A stretch of 64,000 nucleotides of DNA from Pseudomonas fulva. GTDB taxonomy: Bacteria; Pseudomonadota; Gammaproteobacteria; Pseudomonadales; Pseudomonadaceae. The stretch covers positions 2,170,001-2,234,000 of the forward strand of contig NZ_CP082928.1 of assembly GCF_023517795.1 (NCBI RefSeq), given 5' to 3'. A model generated the notes under the pieces. It searched no databases. It was not told where the DNA came from and saw nothing but the letters and a program-made list of their open reading frames with translations. A program made the position numbers and the translations under genes. How positions within the stretch are numbered: the first letter of the stretch is position 1; every line of letters starts with the position of its first letter. This document shows, in pieces, positions 1-9,035 of the stretch.

Positions 1-45
1 CACAGCCGCGCAATAGGCATACAGCGTATCCAGCCATTTGCTCAT
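1..45 (-). CDS. 5' end of an unidentified gene running off the left edge
   Basis: An ATG at 45 on the minus strand opens a frame reading MSKWLDTLYAYCAAV before the window ends. It starts one base after the stop codon of the upstream sensor kinase, so it is probably co-transcribed and translationally coupled with it. Only 15 codons are visible, so no family can be assigned. Context suggests a gene linked to the PprA-type signalling system, but that is inference. Confidence 0.45.
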   Translation of the reverse strand, partial: MSKWLDTLYAYCAAV

Positions 46-46
46 A

Positions 47-2776
47 TCAGTTGGCGACCACCGGCAGTTCGATACGGAAACAGGCCCCGCCTTGCTGATT
101 GCTCACGCTCAGCTTGCCGCCCATCTGGTTGACCAGGCCGTAGCTGACCGACAGCCCCAGGCCGGTGCCCTTGCCCACCGGTTTGGTGGTGAAGAAGGGG
201 TCGAATACCCGATCCAGCAACAGCGGGTCGATGCCGCCGGCGTTGTCCTGAACCTGCACGATCACCTTGTCGTCCTCGCGGTCACTGCGCAGCAGGATAC
301 GGGGCTCCAGTTCCGGATGCTTGTCCCGGGCGCTGAGCAGCGCGTCCTTGGCATTGACCAGCAGGTTGATGATCACCTGCTCGAGCTGGTCGGCATGCCC
401 GCGCACCGGGGGCGTACCGCACAGCTCCAGGGTCAGGTCGATGTCACGGACCAGTTCGCCCTCGCGGATCAGGGTCACGGCGCCCTCGATGGCATCGTCC
501 GGGCTGAACAGGTCGTCCTCAACCTCGGAGCGCCGCCCGAAAATGCGCATATGGTTGATGATCTTCGCGGCACGGGTGATCTGCTGCTCGATACGCCCCA
601 GCTTGTTCTTCAGGTACTCGGGGTTGGCCGAGCCGTTTTCCACGCCCTTGAGGGTGTTGGTCAGGGCGATGCGCATGACGTTGAGCGGCTGGTTGATCTC
701 GTGGGCCAGCCCCGTGGCCATCTCGCCCAGCACCGCCATCTTGGCGCTCTGGTTGAGCATCTGCCGGGCCTTCTGCAGCTCGGTATCGTCGCGGCCGACG
801 GCCTGCACCTCGAGCAACTTGCCCTGCTCGTCGAACACCCCGCGCTCGGACAGCACCCACCAGATGTGCTCGCGGCCGGGCAGGTCCATGCGCACCAGCG
901 CCGTGCCGACCGGCTCGTCAGGTGTCAGTTGGCGGTGGCGCTCGCGAAACTGGGTCAGCTCCTGGGCCGACAGGTAGCTGGCCAGGCTGGTGCCCGGCAG
1001 GTTTTCCTGGCGGATGCCCAGGTACTGGGCCAGCGGCCGGTTGGCGTAGACCAGGGTGAGGTCGGGGCGATAGCGACAGATGATCGCCGGCGAGTCCTCG
1101 ACCAGGATGCGGTAGCGCTCCTCGCTCTCGCGCACCCGTTCGGCGGCCAGGGCGGCATCGGTCACGTCCAGGCACAGGCCGACTGCCTCGATGGGGATGC
1201 CCCGCTCGTCACGCAGCAGCTTGGCCTCGTCCTGCAGCCAGTGGTAACGGCCATCGCGGTCGAGCAGCCGGTAACGGCAGCTGGCCACGCCCTGGCTGAG
1301 CAGGCTGCGGGTGTGGGCGAAGTAGATGTCGCGGTCATCGGGGTGGATGAAGTCGGCCACGCTGCGCTGCACGAAGTCGTCCAGCGTCCAGCCCAGCAAC
1401 GCACTGCAGCTGTCGCTGCAGAACACCGGCACGAAGGCGCCGTCGTCGTAGCGATTCACATAGATCACCGCCGGCGCACTGGCGACCAGGCTCTTCAAGC
1501 GCGTGGTGGCGGCGTCGGCCTCGACCTCCTTGAGCTTCATGTCGTTGATGTCCAGCACCGCGCCGACGATACGCCGCTGGCCATTGGCGTTGAGGATGCG
1601 CGTGTGGATGCGGAACCAGCACAGGGCGTCCTCGGCATCGCGCAGGCGCACCACCTGTTCGAAGGCACGGCCGCTCAGTTCGGCATCGCCCAGGCGGATG
1701 CGAAACTCGTCGCGATCGGCCGCGTTGAGCAGCTCCAGCCAGTCGGCCAGGGTGACTGCCGCACCCTGGGTGAAACCGAAGCGCTGCATCAGGCAGGGCG
1801 CCAGCAGAAAGGCGCCACTGCGCGGCACGTATTCCCACCAGCCGGTACCCAGCAGGTTCTGCAGGATGTCCACCCGCTCGCCATGCACCTTGCGATTCTG
1901 CTCGTCGAGGCGTTGCAGCAGCGGAGCGGCGACATGGGCGAACAGATCCAGCCAGTCCCGGGTATTGAGCTCGGGCATGCTCTGGTGGGCGACGTACGGC
2001 GAGCACAACAGCCAGGCGCGGATGCCCTGGTGATCGGCATACGGCACCAGCCACACCGAGTCGGCGGCGTGCCACTCGGTCATCCCGGCATCACCGCGCA
2101 GCCACTGCACCGGCTGGTCGCCGGCATAGTGCTGCAGCTCGCGCGGCAGGTGCTGGCCGTCGTCCCAGAACACCGGCGTCAGGGCGTCCCGGTAATGACC
2201 GACGACCTGCCAGCCGCCACGCAGGGTATCCGGCAATGCCAGGGCCACGCAGGCCATGCGCAGGGCCTGGGCCATGGCGCCCAGCCAGTCGTGGATATGG
2301 CGCGGAAACTCGACGCGTTCGGTGCCGCGCACGGTCTGCGCCACGGCGCTGATCTGCGAGAACACCTGCAGGCGCTGCTCGCAGGCATGCAGGCGGGCCA
2401 GGAAGTCGCCCACCTCGAAGGCCTGCAGCGACCAGCCCTGCACTTCGGCCTTGAGCCAGCCACGGGTGTGCAGGATGCCACCATCACGGGTGACGAAGGA
2501 CAGGTCGAGCATCTGCTGGGCGAAAGCCGCCAGGTCGGTGACCAGATAGCGGCTCTGGCCATGCAGCAGCTGCTCCAGCGGCAGCACCTGGGAAATCGCG
2601 ATGGGCAGACGATCGGACAGGCTGCCGGAGACTTCGAACACGCGCCCCAGGGCGTCGATGGACAGGTTCAGGCAGGGGCTGTTGGCCGATAGGGTGAGCG
2701 GCGGCGAGACGATGCCTGTCTCGAGGGGCACCTGGGTGTCCTCGCCGCGTTTGAACCAATCCTTGAACACTTGCAT
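47..2776 (-). CDS. pprA: PprA-like multi-PAS sensor histidine kinase
   Basis: A 909-aa cytoplasmic sensor kinase with no clear membrane segment. The N-terminal half is poorly defined. Several PAS/PAC modules follow (about residues 310-690; typical strings are GWWEYVPRSG and YHWLQDEAKLLRDERG). The transmitter is at the C terminus: an H-box GLAHEINQPLN near residue 693, then ATP-binding motifs NLLVNAKDAL, DNAGGI and GKGTGLGLSV. In P. aeruginosa PprA pairs with PprB to control type IVb pili. Here it diverges from fppA and pprB, the same arrangement. The ATG at 2776 is preferred because an AGGTGGG lies seven bases upstream; an in-frame GTG at 2788 is possible. The PprA name rests on architecture, length and context. 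Confidence 0.85.
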   Translation of the reverse strand: MQVFKDWFKRGEDTQVPLETGIVSPPLTLSANSPCLNLSIDALGRVFEVSGSLSDRLPIAISQVLPLEQLLHGQSRYLVTDLAAFAQQMLDLSFVTRDGGILHTRGWLKAEVQGWSLQAFEVGDFLARLHACEQRLQVFSQISAVAQTVRGTERVEFPRHIHDWLGAMAQALRMACVALALPDTLRGGWQVVGHYRDALTPVFWDDGQHLPRELQHYAGDQPVQWLRGDAGMTEWHAADSVWLVPYADHQGIRAWLLCSPYVAHQSMPELNTRDWLDLFAHVAAPLLQRLDEQNRKVHGERVDILQNLLGTGWWEYVPRSGAFLLAPCLMQRFGFTQGAAVTLADWLELLNAADRDEFRIRLGDAELSGRAFEQVVRLRDAEDALCWFRIHTRILNANGQRRIVGAVLDINDMKLKEVEADAATTRLKSLVASAPAVIYVNRYDDGAFVPVFCSDSCSALLGWTLDDFVQRSVADFIHPDDRDIYFAHTRSLLSQGVASCRYRLLDRDGRYHWLQDEAKLLRDERGIPIEAVGLCLDVTDAALAAERVRESEERYRILVEDSPAIICRYRPDLTLVYANRPLAQYLGIRQENLPGTSLASYLSAQELTQFRERHRQLTPDEPVGTALVRMDLPGREHIWWVLSERGVFDEQGKLLEVQAVGRDDTELQKARQMLNQSAKMAVLGEMATGLAHEINQPLNVMRIALTNTLKGVENGSANPEYLKNKLGRIEQQITRAAKIINHMRIFGRRSEVEDDLFSPDDAIEGAVTLIREGELVRDIDLTLELCGTPPVRGHADQLEQVIINLLVNAKDALLSARDKHPELEPRILLRSDREDDKVIVQVQDNAGGIDPLLLDRVFDPFFTTKPVGKGTGLGLSVSYGLVNQMGGKLSVSNQQGGACFRIELPVVAN

Positions 2777-2813
2777 TGTCCGGCCCACCTACCATGATTA
2801 GCGCCGCGGGCGG

Positions 2814-3341
2814 ATGAAACTCCGCCAACCTGAACCGGGCCGCCACGCCCTTCTTCCCTGGATACCCGTTGTCGCCATGGCCTACTTCGTACTGCTCGGC
2901 TGGCTGGCTGCCTGTGCATGGCAAGATGCGCAGCAGCGGCGCATCAGCAACCTGCTGACCCTGGGTGCCCTCGCCGCCGCCCTGCTCCACCTGCTGGCCC
3001 TGGGCAGCAGCTTCACCGGTGCCAGCGTCCAGGCCGCCGCCCTGGCGATGGGCGCGGCGTGCCTGCTGTCTCTGCCCGGCTACCTGACCCGCCAGATGGG
3101 CGCCGCCGACGTGAAGATGCTGCTCGCCCTGGGCGCCGCCAGCGACGGTGGCCATCTGTTGTTCAGCGTGATCGGCGCGGCGCTGGCACAAGTCGGCTGG
3201 CTGATGCTGCTGCGCGCCAAGCCGACCATCGGCCTGGCCCTTCCCGAAAAATGGCTGTTCCTGAGAACCGTCACAGCGAAGAAGATGCCTTACGCACCCT
3301 TTCTGTTTACCGGCTTTGCATTGGCGGGCATCTGGTTATAG
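2814..3341 (+). CDS. fppA: Flp-type prepilin peptidase (A24 family, FppA/TadV-like)
   Basis: A 175-aa, strongly hydrophobic membrane protein of the short A24 aspartyl protease class that cleaves Flp prepilin and the TadE/TadF pseudopilins. The two expected catalytic aspartates are visible in WQDAQQRRISN and MGAADVKML. The second motif is GAAD rather than the common GxGD, so Gly is replaced by Ala next to the Asp. It lacks the N-terminal methylase domain of PilD, as expected for this class. The start is uncertain: ATG 2814 leaves only 37 bases to the divergent pprA start, and an in-frame ATG at 2877 would give 154 aa with a truncated first membrane segment. Confidence 0.87.
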   Translation: MKLRQPEPGRHALLPWIPVVAMAYFVLLGWLAACAWQDAQQRRISNLLTLGALAAALLHLLALGSSFTGASVQAAALAMGAACLLSLPGYLTRQMGAADVKMLLALGAASDGGHLLFSVIGAALAQVGWLMLLRAKPTIGLALPEKWLFLRTVTAKKMPYAPFLFTGFALAGIWL

Positions 3342-3505
3342 ATAACAGGCAAGTTGTTGACCGAGGATAACCAAGGGATCGAACTTCTCCTATAACACTA
3401 AAGTGATAAACCGGCTTGAACGGAGCCAAAACCTATACCGACAACCTCTTTTGACACTATATGGGCCGCTGACTATTCTGCGATTGATACCTTTTAAATA
3501 GGCAG

Positions 3506-4237
3506 ATGCTTCGCATGGACCGCATTAACACCCTGCGAATAATGATCGTCGACGACGAACCCATCATTGTCGAGGAACTCGCCGAGTTTCTCGAACAACT
3601 GGGCCATGACGTGACGTCATGCAATAACACCCACGACGCGCTGCAGGCCTTCCAGGCGGATGAGCGCATCGCCATCGTGCTCAGCGACATGCACATGCCA
3701 GGGCTCACCGGCGTGCAGCTGGTGGGTGAGCTGGCCAGGCTGGCACGGCCGGGGCGCCTCTACGAGACGGCCATCTTCACGGGGAGCACCGACAAGCAGG
3801 ATGTCATCCTCGCCTTGCGCGCTGGGGTGAGCGACTACTACCAGAAGCCGGTGAACCTGCAGGAACTGGAAGCGGGTGTGAAGCGCCTGCAGGAACGTGT
3901 CGAGCAGAAGATCAAGGAACAGCAGATTCGCCAGCAGATCCAGGATCTCGCCGCTTCGCTGCATGAAATGCACAGCGAGCTGATACCGACCATGGCGATC
4001 AAGAACGTCGCACAAATGAGTGCAACGGCCGATACCATTCCCGAGCCCTTCGACAAGTTGTCACGCCGGCAACTGGCCGTTGCGCAACTTATCGCCAAAG
4101 GGATGACCAACTATCAGATATCCTGCGAACTGGGCATTACGGAAAATACCGTCAAACTTTATGTCTCGCAGATATTGCGCTTGACCCGCGTGCACAATCG
4201 AACGCAACTGGCCTTGTCCTACCCGTCCCATGGGTAA
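3506..4237 (+). CDS. pprB: PprB-like response regulator (REC + LuxR-type HTH)
   Basis: A 243-aa response regulator. The receiver domain (about 10-130) has acidic pocket IVDDE, phospho-acceptor Asp in VLSDMHMPG, a Thr in AIFTGST and Lys in YYQKPVN. A helical linker rich in Gln/Glu (about 130-155) leads to a LuxR/GerE DNA-binding domain (about 180-243: LSRRQLAVAQLIAKGMTNYQI, then ITENTVKLYVSQIL). PprB activates type IVb pili, the BapA adhesin and CupE fimbriae in P. aeruginosa; the first two systems are encoded in this window. It is preceded by 164 bases without a gene that must hold its promoter. A second ATG at 3515 is an alternative start. Confidence 0.88.
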   Translation: MLRMDRINTLRIMIVDDEPIIVEELAEFLEQLGHDVTSCNNTHDALQAFQADERIAIVLSDMHMPGLTGVQLVGELARLARPGRLYETAIFTGSTDKQDVILALRAGVSDYYQKPVNLQELEAGVKRLQERVEQKIKEQQIRQQIQDLAASLHEMHSELIPTMAIKNVAQMSATADTIPEPFDKLSRRQLAVAQLIAKGMTNYQISCELGITENTVKLYVSQILRLTRVHNRTQLALSYPSHG

Positions 4238-4340
4238 AATTTGTAAACGCCTGGATAATCGGGGCCATCCATTCGCATTAAGAAGTTGTTCAAGTCATCT
4301 GGCTGTACAACTTCAATAACGCGTTCGACGGCCAGTTCGG

Positions 4341-4619
4341 CTACTCGCCCAATTCACCGCCAACATCCTGTTCGAAGAACTCCGGAATCGGATGCTTGTG
4401 GCTGTCGAGCCAACGCTGAAGCGCCAGCTCGCGCTCGGCGGGGGTGGACACCTGCGGGTGCGGCGACGCCAGTTGGCCCTCACGCTGCAGGCGCAGCCAG
4501 TGGGCCGTCTGGGTTTGCACCTCGTCACCCACCAAGCCGCGCCCGTGGCCCTCGTCGGCGGCCAGGCAGCAGGCCGGCAGGGCTGCCAGCAATGCACAGC
4601 CGATGATCATGCCTTTCAT
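4341..4619 (-). CDS. DUF3613-type small exported protein of the tad locus
   Basis: A 92-aa protein beginning MKGMIIGCALLAALPACC, a signal peptide likely cleaved near CCLAADEG. The mature part is small and polar (LVGDEVQTQTAHWLRLQREG; AERELALQRWLDSHKHPIPEFF). This pattern fits the DUF3613 proteins found at the end of Pseudomonas tad operons, where the P. aeruginosa equivalent sits next to tadD. The start is fixed by a strong AGGAGGAG just upstream. It is the last gene of the tad operon, 35 bases after tadD, and converges on pprB. The molecular role is unknown; a periplasmic accessory to pilus assembly is a guess from context. Confidence 0.72.
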   Translation of the reverse strand: MKGMIIGCALLAALPACCLAADEGHGRGLVGDEVQTQTAHWLRLQREGQLASPHPQVSTPAERELALQRWLDSHKHPIPEFFEQDVGGELGE

Positions 4620-4654
4620 GGTGCTCTCCTCCTGGCAGCCGGCGCTGGCCGGGT

Positions 4655-6001
4655 TCAATTGACGCTGGCAGACGTTTCCTCGATCGGCAGCACGCGCACG
4701 AAGCCACCATCGTCCGGCACGATCAGGCGGCCCGCACGCATCTCGATACCGGCGCGCACGGGCACCGTGGCGGCAGGCGCTGGAGCGCTTGCAACGGCAG
4801 GTGCACTGGCGACCACCGACGCAGCCGGGGCCGGCGCCGCGGCGGGGGTGGCCACCTTGGGCGCTGCGGCCACTTCACGGGGTGCTGGAACGGCCGCAGG
4901 CGCCGGCCGAGGTGCGGTAGCAGCGGGTGTGGCAGCAGGCGACGAGGCGCGAGCGATAACCGGCGCCGGCGTTGCGGCGGCGACAGGCGCGCGCTGAGCA
5001 GCAGGTACCGGTGGCGTGGCCGCGCCCGCAGCCGGTTCTGCCTTGGCCACCATGGCGGGCACCGCGGCGGTCGGCCTGGCCGAGGCGCCGGCCAGGGACA
5101 ATGGCACCACGGGTGCTGGCCGGAAGTTGGACAGCCGCGGTGCCGGAACGGCAGGCGCCGCCGCGACGGCGGGCTGCACCGCAGGCACCACGGGTCTGCT
5201 GACTGGCGGCGCCTTTGCCGGCGCCGCGGCAGCCGGAACAACTGGCGCCTTGGTAGCCGGCGCGGGAGCCTCCTGCGGGATCACCGGCACCTTGGCTGCA
5301 GGTGCCGCGGCGGGTGGCGTCGGCAGGCTGGCGTTGTTGCTGCGCATCGCCTGGGCGCGTTCCTCGGCGGCGCGCAGCTGGCTGGCCGAGAACCCCATGC
5401 GCTCGGCCAGGGCATTGGCCTGGGGACGCATGCCTTGATAGATCAGCAGGGTCAGCAGGTTGAGCGCTGGCTGCTGCTCGGTCTCGTTGAGCTCGAGGGC
5501 GGTGAGCAGCTCGAAGCGTGCCTCGTCCAGACGCCCGAGGTTCATGTACACCACACCGAGGTCGTTGCGAATCGACGCGCTGGTCGGGTCCAGGCCGGCC
5601 GCCAGGCGCAGATGCTCGAGCGCTTCGGGGTAGCGCCCTGCCGCGCTGGCCAGCTGGCCGAGGCCCTGCTCGCCCTGGGCCTTGAGGCAGGTGCGGGTCA
5701 GGCTGGCGTAGAGCTCGCCGGCATCCGGGCGATTCAACGAACGGAGGATGCGCGCCTTGGCCAGGCGCGCCTGGGGCAGGCTGGCGGGCAGGCGCTCCAG
5801 GTTGGCCAGCGCTGCATGCAAACGTCCTTCCTCGGCCGTCTTCTGCGCCAGGTTCAGCGCCAGTTCCTGATCCTGGGACAGGGGCGCACAGGCCATCGCA
5901 ATGGCGTCGGCCTTGCCTGTCAGCCAGGGCGACTGGGCCGGGCCACTCGCGCAGCCGGCCAACAGCCCCATCACCCCCACCACGGTCACAACAGCTTTCA
6001 T
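4655..6001 (-). CDS. tadD: TadD-like TPR lipoprotein with long Pro/Ala-rich tail
   Basis: A 448-aa predicted lipoprotein: signal peptide ending in the lipobox LLAGC (Cys at about 17). Tetratricopeptide repeats follow at about 45-215 (for example ALEHLRLAAGLDPTSASIRND and LGVVYMNLGRLDEARFELL). TadD proteins are thought to act as pilotins or assembly factors for the Tad outer-membrane machinery. Unusual here is a low-complexity stretch of about 200 residues dominated by Ala, Pro and Val (about 225-415), ending in a conserved-looking tail IEMRAGRLIVPDDGGFVRV. Typical TadD proteins are nearer 250 aa. The ATG overlaps the tadC stop (ATGA), so the two are coupled. Confidence 0.85.
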   Translation of the reverse strand: MKAVVTVVGVMGLLAGCASGPAQSPWLTGKADAIAMACAPLSQDQELALNLAQKTAEEGRLHAALANLERLPASLPQARLAKARILRSLNRPDAGELYASLTRTCLKAQGEQGLGQLASAAGRYPEALEHLRLAAGLDPTSASIRNDLGVVYMNLGRLDEARFELLTALELNETEQQPALNLLTLLIYQGMRPQANALAERMGFSASQLRAAEERAQAMRSNNASLPTPPAAAPAAKVPVIPQEAPAPATKAPVVPAAAAPAKAPPVSRPVVPAVQPAVAAAPAVPAPRLSNFRPAPVVPLSLAGASARPTAAVPAMVAKAEPAAGAATPPVPAAQRAPVAAATPAPVIARASSPAATPAATAPRPAPAAVPAPREVAAAPKVATPAAAPAPAASVVASAPAVASAPAPAATVPVRAGIEMRAGRLIVPDDGGFVRVLPIEETSASVN

Positions 6002-6888
6002 CTCAACTCCCCCAGGGCACCGACGATTGCAATGAAGCCGGGCCCCGCCAATACGATCAACAACGCCGGAAACAGAAACACCATCATGATGACGGACATC
6101 TTGCCGGACAGTTTGGAAACCCTTTCCTCGAGCGCCGTGTGATGGCGGTCATCGATCAGCTCCTTGAGCCGCAACAACGAGGCCATGGCACCGCCGCCCT
6201 GGACGATAAGCTGTTCGAGGATCACCACGCAATCGGTCACCTCGTAGACTTCCAGCGTGGCCGCCATGTCACGTAATTCACGGCCCAACTCGAGCCCGGC
6301 ATCGACCCGCGCCAGCACCTGGCGCAGTTCGGCGCTGAGGTTGGGCAGGATGCCTTCGGCCTCCTTGGCGAGCACCCGCAACCCCTGTTCGACGGTCATG
6401 CCGACATCGAAGAGGATGCGCAGCAGCGGGATGAAGGTGGTCACCTCCTCGGCGAGCGCTTCCTGGCGATGCTTGGCCGCCCAGGCCAGCCAGCGCTTGG
6501 GCAGCAGGTAGCCGATGCCCAGGGCGAACACCGGCGCCAGCCAGACCGGCTGCGGCGGCCGGCTCATCAGCAACTGGACAATGAGCACCAGGGCCAGCAG
6601 GACGATCGGCAGGCCCAGCTGGATGGCCGAGAACATCGACTGCTGGCTGCGCTTGCGCCAGCCCAGGCGGTTGAGCAGCTGCAGGGTTTCGCTGTCCATG
6701 CTCAGGGTGCGGCGGCCCAGGGAGCTGCCGCCGATACCGCGCATCACGCCGCCACCGGACACCCGCGACAGCGTGCCCATGCGCTGGCTGAACTGGCGCC
6801 GCGCGCGCAGATCGGCATAGGCCAGGTACAGGAACAGCAGCGCCAGCGCCAGTTGCAGCAGGGCACTGAGCAGCAGCAAGGCGCTCAT
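5998..6888 (-). CDS. tadC: TadC inner-membrane platform protein (GspF-like)
   Basis: A 296-aa type II secretion F-domain membrane protein. It starts with a hydrophobic segment (MSALLLLSALLQLALALLFLYLAYAD). A second membrane region (about 85-135, with LPIVLLALVLIVQLL and WLAPVFALGIGYLLPKRWLA) precedes the cytoplasmic T2SF domain (about 140-255: EEVTTFIPLLRILFDVGMTVEQGL, GGGAMASLLRLKELIDDR). A C-terminal membrane helix MVFLFPALLIVLAGPGFIAI closes it. With TadB it forms the platform that the TadA ATPase drives. Its ATG overlaps the tadB stop (TGATG), which selects this start over much longer upstream possibilities. Confidence 0.92.
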   Translation of the reverse strand: MSALLLLSALLQLALALLFLYLAYADLRARRQFSQRMGTLSRVSGGGVMRGIGGSSLGRRTLSMDSETLQLLNRLGWRKRSQQSMFSAIQLGLPIVLLALVLIVQLLMSRPPQPVWLAPVFALGIGYLLPKRWLAWAAKHRQEALAEEVTTFIPLLRILFDVGMTVEQGLRVLAKEAEGILPNLSAELRQVLARVDAGLELGRELRDMAATLEVYEVTDCVVILEQLIVQGGGAMASLLRLKELIDDRHHTALEERVSKLSGKMSVIMMVFLFPALLIVLAGPGFIAIVGALGELR

Positions 6889-7769
6889 CACAGGCTCCTC
6901 AGCATGCGCCACAGCGCCAGGCTGCCGAGGGCCTGCAGGACGAACGCCAGGAACAGCACCATGCGCCCCGAGGAGACCTGCCACATGCCCAGCATGAACT
7001 GCGGGTTGGTGATGAAGATGTACAGGGCCAGGGCCAGCGGCAGGCCGCCCATCACGTAGGCGCTGATGCGCGTTTCGCCGGTCAGCGCGCGCAGCCGGCG
7101 AGCACTGTGCTCGCGCTCGCGAATCAGCCGGATCAGGTTGTTGAGCAGTTCGCTGCTGTTGCCGCCGTAGCGCTGGTTGACCCGCACGCCCAGGGCCAGC
7201 ACCTGAAACTCGTCGCGCTCGTAGAGATCGGCGAAATCCTGCAGGGCATCGCCCAGGCTCATGCCGCGCTGCACGTTGCGGCGGGTACGGGCCATGGCGC
7301 CGCGCAGCGGTTGCGGCGCGGTTTCCATGGCCAGCATCAGGGCGTCGCCCAGGGGCCGACCGGACTTGAGGCTGCGGATCACATGATCGAGAAACACCGG
7401 CAGCTGCTCGATCATGCGCAGCACCCGGCGCCGGTAACGCAGCGCGATGAACAGCCGGCCGGCGAGCAATGGCCCCAGCAGCATGATCAGCAGGCCCAGC
7501 CAGTGGCCGACGATCAGGCCCAGCACGGCGCCCAGCAACCAGATGAACAGCCACAGGCCCAGCCCCTGGCGCGGCTTGCTGAAGCCGGCGCGCAGAAACA
7601 GTCTGTCCAGGTGGCTGATGGCGGCCGCCTGCAACGGCTCCGGCTGGTCGGCCAGAAGGCGCTGGAGCACCTGCTCGGAGGCGGCCTGCTCGCGGCTCCG
7701 GCGCAGCATCAACAAGCCCAGGCCCAGCAGCGTCAGGCAGATCATTCCCAGCAACATCGATGCAGTCAT
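6888..7769 (-). CDS. tadB: TadB inner-membrane platform protein (GspF-like)
   Basis: A 293-aa membrane protein paralogous to TadC. Membrane segments occur at the N terminus (MLLGMICLTLLGLGLLMLRR), around 75-120, and at the C terminus. The T2SF domain spans about 130-245 (VFLDHVIRSLKSGRPLGDAL, RYGGNSSELLNNLIRLIRER). It partners with TadC and TadA in pilin extrusion and sits between them in the operon. The ATG at 7769 has a GAGGGAG a few bases upstream and is preferred to an in-frame GTG at 7787. Confidence 0.92.
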   Translation of the reverse strand: MTASMLLGMICLTLLGLGLLMLRRSREQAASEQVLQRLLADQPEPLQAAAISHLDRLFLRAGFSKPRQGLGLWLFIWLLGAVLGLIVGHWLGLLIMLLGPLLAGRLFIALRYRRRVLRMIEQLPVFLDHVIRSLKSGRPLGDALMLAMETAPQPLRGAMARTRRNVQRGMSLGDALQDFADLYERDEFQVLALGVRVNQRYGGNSSELLNNLIRLIREREHSARRLRALTGETRISAYVMGGLPLALALYIFITNPQFMLGMWQVSSGRMVLFLAFVLQALGSLALWRMLRSL

Positions 7770-7793
7770 CGCGGCTCCCTCGCCCACCCGGTC

Positions 7794-9035
7794 TCAGTCA
7801 CGGCGCAGCTTGTGCCCGGCCGGGTTCGGCGCATCGCGGCAGAAGGTGCCGCTGCCCGCACGGTCGAGGCGGAACAGGGTATTGGTGACGTACTGGTCTT
7901 CGCGCAGGCCCAGCACCTCCACCACTTCGCTGATGCAGCGCCGGCCATCGGGCAGGCGGGTCAGCTGGATCACCACGTCCAGCGCCGCGCAGATGGTCTG
8001 CCGCAAGGTGCGCTCGCCCACCTTGGCGCCGGAGAAGCCGACCAGGGTTTCCAGGCGCAGCAGGGCATCCTGAGCATTGTTGGCGTGCACCGTGCTCATC
8101 GAACCGTCGTGGCCGGTGTTCATCGCGGTCAGCACGTCGAGCACCTCGGCGCCCCGGATCTCGCCCAGCACGATGCGATCCGGGCGCATGCGCAGGGCAT
8201 TGCGCACCAGTTCGCGGGCGGCGATCTGGCCGAAGCCCTCGGCGTTGGGCGGCCGGGTTTCCAGGCGCACCACGTGGTCGTGGAGCAGCTCCAGCTCGGC
8301 GGTATCCTCGATGGTGACGATGCGCTCGCGGGGGTCGATCATCTGGCTGAGCATGTTCAACAGCGTGGTCTTGCCGGTACCGGTGCCGCCGCTGACCATG
8401 ATGTTGCAGCGCCGCCTGACCATCAGCTCCAGGCAGCTGAGAATGGCCTGGTCCAGCGAGTTGCTGGCCAGCAGGTCGGCGCTGCGCAGCATGTCCTTGC
8501 GAAACTTGCGCACCGAGATGCAGGGGCCGTCCAGCGCCACCGGCGGAATGATCGCGTTGATGCGGCTGCCGTCGGGCATGCGCGCGTCGACCATCGGCGA
8601 GGACTCGTCGAGGCGCCGCCCCACGGGTGCGAGGATGCGCTGGATGACCCGCAGCACATGCTGGTCATCGATGAAACGCAGGTCGCTGGGCTGCAGCACG
8701 CCGCCACGCTCGACGAACACCCGGTGCGGGCCGTTGACCAGGATTTCACTGACCCCTTCATCCTTGAGCAGGATTTCCAGCGGGCCGAAGCCGGTCAGCT
8801 CGTCGACCAGCTCCTCGGCCAGGCGATCCACCTCGTAACGGGAAATGGCGATCTGCCGGCGGCTGACGTATTCGCTGACCTGCTCGGCGACGAAAATCGC
8901 CAGCGAGGTACGCGTGCCCTCCAGCAGGTTTTCGCCCTTCTCCTCCAGCGCATCGATCAGGTAGCGGTGCAGCACCGGTTTGAGATCGTGCACGCCGAGT
9001 CGCGCGTTGGTACCGCCAAATGGACCTATGGGCAT
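7794..9035 (-). CDS. tadA: TadA/CpaF secretion ATPase for Flp pilus assembly
   Basis: A 413-aa hexameric ATPase of the VirB11/CpaF family that powers pilus assembly at the inner membrane. Visible motifs are an N-terminal domain with GFGPLEILLKDEGVSEILVNG (about 85-105), the Walker A loop SGGTGTGKTT (about 216-225), an Asp box VTIEDTAEL, a Walker B region PDRIVLGEIRGAEV and a His box STVHANNAQDALLRLE. Length is close to family norms. The start at 9035 has AGGAG upstream and overlaps the tadZ stop (TAATG), indicating translational coupling. No key residue is missing. Confidence 0.96.
   Translation of the reverse strand: MPIGPFGGTNARLGVHDLKPVLHRYLIDALEEKGENLLEGTRTSLAIFVAEQVSEYVSRRQIAISRYEVDRLAEELVDELTGFGPLEILLKDEGVSEILVNGPHRVFVERGGVLQPSDLRFIDDQHVLRVIQRILAPVGRRLDESSPMVDARMPDGSRINAIIPPVALDGPCISVRKFRKDMLRSADLLASNSLDQAILSCLELMVRRRCNIMVSGGTGTGKTTLLNMLSQMIDPRERIVTIEDTAELELLHDHVVRLETRPPNAEGFGQIAARELVRNALRMRPDRIVLGEIRGAEVLDVLTAMNTGHDGSMSTVHANNAQDALLRLETLVGFSGAKVGERTLRQTICAALDVVIQLTRLPDGRRCISEVVEVLGLREDQYVTNTLFRLDRAGSGTFCRDAPNPAGHKLRRD

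Noticed and set aside
38..2692. Long open frames antisense to pprA and many other genes (for example opposite tadB/tadA, plpD, phoX, zwf, glmS and the adhesin)
   Set aside because: GC-rich codon usage leaves few stops on the opposite strand. These frames lack recognisable domains, are low in complexity (rich in His, Gln, Arg and Ala) and mirror well-supported genes.
4238..4340. Remnant of tadG between pprB and the DUF3613 gene (plus-strand frame with LYNFNNAFDGQFGY)
   Set aside because: The stretch is about 100 bases, has no start or ribosome-binding site, and does not resemble the TadG protein found at 37687-39762.
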